Shown here: positions 61,235-64,000 of the stretch, one piece after another
Position numbering within the stretch: position 1 is the stretch's first letter
Layout: the number at the start of each line of letters is the position of its first letter
Position numbers and translations under genes: made by a program
Assembly (NCBI GenBank): GCA_021442155.1
Contig: CM038214.1
Coordinates: forward strand, 21,229,808-21,293,807
DNA: 64,000 nt
Reading direction: 5' to 3'
Origin: Cymbidium sinense
Taxonomy: Eukaryota; Streptophyta; Magnoliopsida; Asparagales; Orchidaceae
Notes under the pieces: model-generated
The model's database searches: none
Told to the model about the DNA's origin: nothing
Seen by the model: the letters and a program-made list of their open reading frames with translations, nothing else

Positions 61235-63640
61235 TAATAATGGATCGCACTGAGTATGAGCCATGGAGACCTAGACCTAACTCAGATTTACTAATCCAAA
61301 GAGGTAGTCTACTAGACACATAGTAAGACTAGCCAACCAAAGGGATTCCTTTTAGTATACAGTAGTTATACTAGGAAGAAATCATAGTAAACTTACATCC
61401 TCCAAAATAAGAACCAGTTGCTGGGGTGATCTATTGGCAAGGTAACAGATTAAACCCAACCTAGGGTTGACTATTGAGTGAATGTTCCTGGGGGACTTAG
61501 ATCAACTCAAAGATAGTCAAGAGGAGATTTTATGTTTTATATTTTATTTTGATTATGATTGATCATATTGGTTTGCGATGAACTGCACTGAGTAGGGGCC
61601 ATGGAGGCCTAGACCTAACTTAGATTTACCAATTCAAAGGGAGTAGTCTACCAACCACAAGGTAGAACCATCCAACCAAAGGAGATGCCTTTCTGTTTGC
61701 AATGGTCAAGTCTTAAGAAGAAATCATGAGAACTCACATCTCTCAGAGACAAGGAACCACTGGGGTGATCGGATACTTTAGGCAACAAATCAAACCCGAC
61801 CTAGGGCTGACTATTGAGTGAATGCCACTGGGGGACTTAAATTAGCTCAGGGATAGTCAACATTAGCTTTCATTTTTTTAGTTTTCATTTGTTTATGATT
61901 CCATTGGTTTGCGATGAACTACACTGAGTAGAGTCCATGGAGTCCTAACTCTGATTTACCAATATGAAGGGAGTAGTCTACCAACCATAAGGTAGAACTA
62001 TCTGACCAAAGGAGTTGCCTTTCGGCTTACAATAGTCAAGTCTTAAGAAGAAAGCATAAGGGCTCACATCTTCTAGAGATAAGGAACTGCTGGGGTGATC
62101 GGTTGCTTTGGGCAACAAATTAAACCCAACCTAGGGTTAACTATTGAGTGAATGTCGCTGGGGGACTTAAATCAACTCAAGAATAGCCAAATATTAATTT
62201 TATTTTAAGATTTGTTATTTTAATGAATCTTATTTATTTGTGATGGATCACACTGAATAGGGGTCATAGAGGCCTAGACCTAACTCAGATTTACCAATCC
62301 AATGGGACTAGTGTACCACCCACAAGGTAAGACTATCCAACCAAAGGAGATGCCTTTCAGTTTATAATGGTCAAGTATTAAGAAGAAAGTGTGCAGACTC
62401 ATATATTCTAGAAATAAGGAATCACTGAGGTGATCGGTTTCTTTGGGAAACAAATCAAACCCAACCTAGGGCTGACTATTGAGTGAATGCCACTAGGGTA
62501 CTTAAATCAGCTCAAGGATAGTCAAGATTAGTTTTCATTTTTAGATTTATTTTATTTTGATGGATTCCAATGGTTTGTGATGGATCACACTGAGAAGGAG
62601 CTTGTAGAAGAATATGCCAATCTTAGATTTACTAAACCAAAGAGAGTAGCTTCCCGGCCAATGGGAGAGTTATCCGACCAAAGGAGTTCCTTTTAGTTTG
62701 CAATGATCAATTTGAGGGAAGAAAGCTTGAGGACTCACATATTCCATTAGAAAAGATCACTAGGGATGATCAGTTGCTTTGGGCAATAAATCGAACCCAA
62801 CCTAGGCTTGCCTGTCAGTTTACGATAGTCATGCTAGAGAGAATGCGTCACAGCCTTACATCTTTCAAAGTGGAATGATTGTCAGGGTTACCTGCTTGTG
62901 GAAAAATAGATTGAACCCAACCCAAGGGCGACTACGGAGTTAAATCACAAGGATTTATCTAAATTCTATAAGAGTTATGTTGACATTACCCTAAACATAA
63001 GATGCCTGCTTAGGAGAAGAGGCCCTTTGGGGGCTTGAATTCCTAATCAACAAAAGAATTAATTTTGTTTATTTATTTTAGCTTATTTTAACATGGACCC
63101 TATTGGTTTGCAAGGGATCAAACTGAGAAGAAGATTATATCAGCCTAGCCCTATCTTAAATTTACTGAACCAAGAGAGAATTTTCATATCCGCTGAACAA
63201 ATTCTCCAACCATAGGGGTGGTTACTTTGAAAGGGGGACTGTCCAATCCTAAAGTAACCCGGGTAGTGTCTAAATGGGGTCGCAAAGGACTTGATCCAAA
63301 TAGAGTGCCCACACGGGATGGGGCCGCTAAGGGGCTTAATCCAACACCCTAGAGAATATAACATGGCTAATCATAAATTCAATAGGTATTCGATGTTCAA
63401 CTCAAGGAGAAAGCACGGAGACTCACATCTGTCAAGAGTGGTGTACTCACCGGGTGAGTCGCTGTTAGCATAGCAAACATTAACCAACCTAAGGTGCCCA
63501 TTGGTTTGTAATAATCAGCCTAGGAAGAAAACTTGGGGACTCACATCCTCCTATAGTTATTGTATCTACACTCAAGCATAGTAAATAAACTAAAATAAAT
63601 AGACTGTAGAAAGGGGCTTTGGGGAAAATTCGCAAGAGGC
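61235..63640 (+). repeat. About 335-bp tandem repeat array
   Basis: Units start with 'tggatcacactgagtagggg' variants at 61,241, 61,579, 61,915, 62,244, 62,581 and 63,114 (spacings 338, 336, 329, 337 and 533 bp). Each has 'ggcctagacctaactcagat', 'gtagtctaccaaccacaagg', 'ccaaaggagatgcctttc', 'ggggtgatcggttgctttgg', 'cccaacctagggttgacta' and 'ctgggggacttaaatcagct', then an AT-rich tail. The last unit is longer and more decayed. Short frames at 63,140-63,473 are repeat read-through. Confidence 0.9.
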
Positions 63641-63654
63641 TCCCCAACAGTTGA

Positions 63655-64000
63655 GTTTGGGTTTTTTTATTTATCTTTAGGTTATAATTTTAGGTTTAGT
63701 TTTTTATTTTATTTGAGGTTTATTTTATTTTACTTTTACTTTTAGTTTTTATTTTATTTAGGTTTTTTATTTTTATGTTTATTTTATTTTTTAGTTTAGG
63801 TTTAGGTTTATTTTATTTTTTTATTTTAGGTTTACATTTTTTTTAGTTTACGGTTTAGGTTTTTTTAAAATTATTTTTAGGTTTATTTTTTATGATTAGG
63901 TTTTTATTTATTTTTTATTTTATTTTATTTTAGGTTTATTTTATTTTTATTTTAGGTTTAGTTTTTATTTTATTTAAGTTTTTTATTTTTAGGTTTATTT
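63655..64000. repeat. T-rich telomere-like array, block 3
   Basis: TTTATTTTATTTTAGGTTTA sequence in the same orientation as blocks 1 and 2. It resembles the T-rich half of the 1.43-kb units (for example 11,350-11,460 and 12,780-12,850). It continues off the right edge. Confidence 0.85.

Noticed and set aside
63140..63473. Two opposing short open frames at the end of the 335-bp array
   Set aside because: They overlap each other inside decayed repeat units, and neither shows a recognisable motif.

Overview
The window is AT-rich nuclear DNA from a flowering plant. The telomere-type repeat is the plant heptamer TTTAGGG. The mobile elements are plant lineages: an L1-type LINE with a C-terminal RNase H, Tat/Ogre-like and chromovirus-like Ty3-gypsy elements, a RICESLEEPER-type hAT transposase and a hAT-like MITE. 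I find no intact host gene, tRNA, rRNA or CRISPR array. Every recognisable coding region is a broken transposable-element gene.

Layout. 1-765: a 5'-truncated LINE piece on the minus strand. 766-15,636: a degenerate, nearly C-free TTTAGGG-derived array, whose right part (about 10.3-15.6 kb) forms 1.43-kb higher-order units. 15,637-16,085: a LINE 3' tail joined to a GC-richer piece. 16,313-19,475: a second, longer LINE copy with its 3' end in the array. 19,476-22,526: more array, repeating the first kilobases of the first array. 22,527-22,626: a 100-N gap. 22,627-28,030 and 54,767-60,616: two diverged copies, in the same direction, of a 5-6 kb repeat containing a roughly 155-bp GGTCAA-rich satellite. 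A third copy (about 35.2-40.0 kb) is inverted. 28-54.7 kb: nested retroelements. A chromovirus-like gag-protease lies at 30.2-31.6 kb and a matching pol at 49.9-52.5 kb. Between them lies a Tat-like element (32.0-48.3 kb), itself split at 35.24/42.30 kb within its RNase H region, plus a hAT transposase relic. 60.6-63.65 kb: a roughly 335-bp tandem repeat. 63.65-64.0 kb: T-rich telomere-like array again.

Interpretation (inference). The region looks like old heterochromatin around interstitial telomere-like satellite. A LINE landed in the array and the LINE/array junction was later duplicated. The two direct 5-6 kb repeats flank the chromovirus pieces and may be its very long LTRs, with the inverted copy as a solo LTR inside the Tat element. 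The order of events would be chromovirus, then Tat, then the inverted repeat. The gap at 22.5 kb means linkage between the array and the retroelement nest rests on the assembly.
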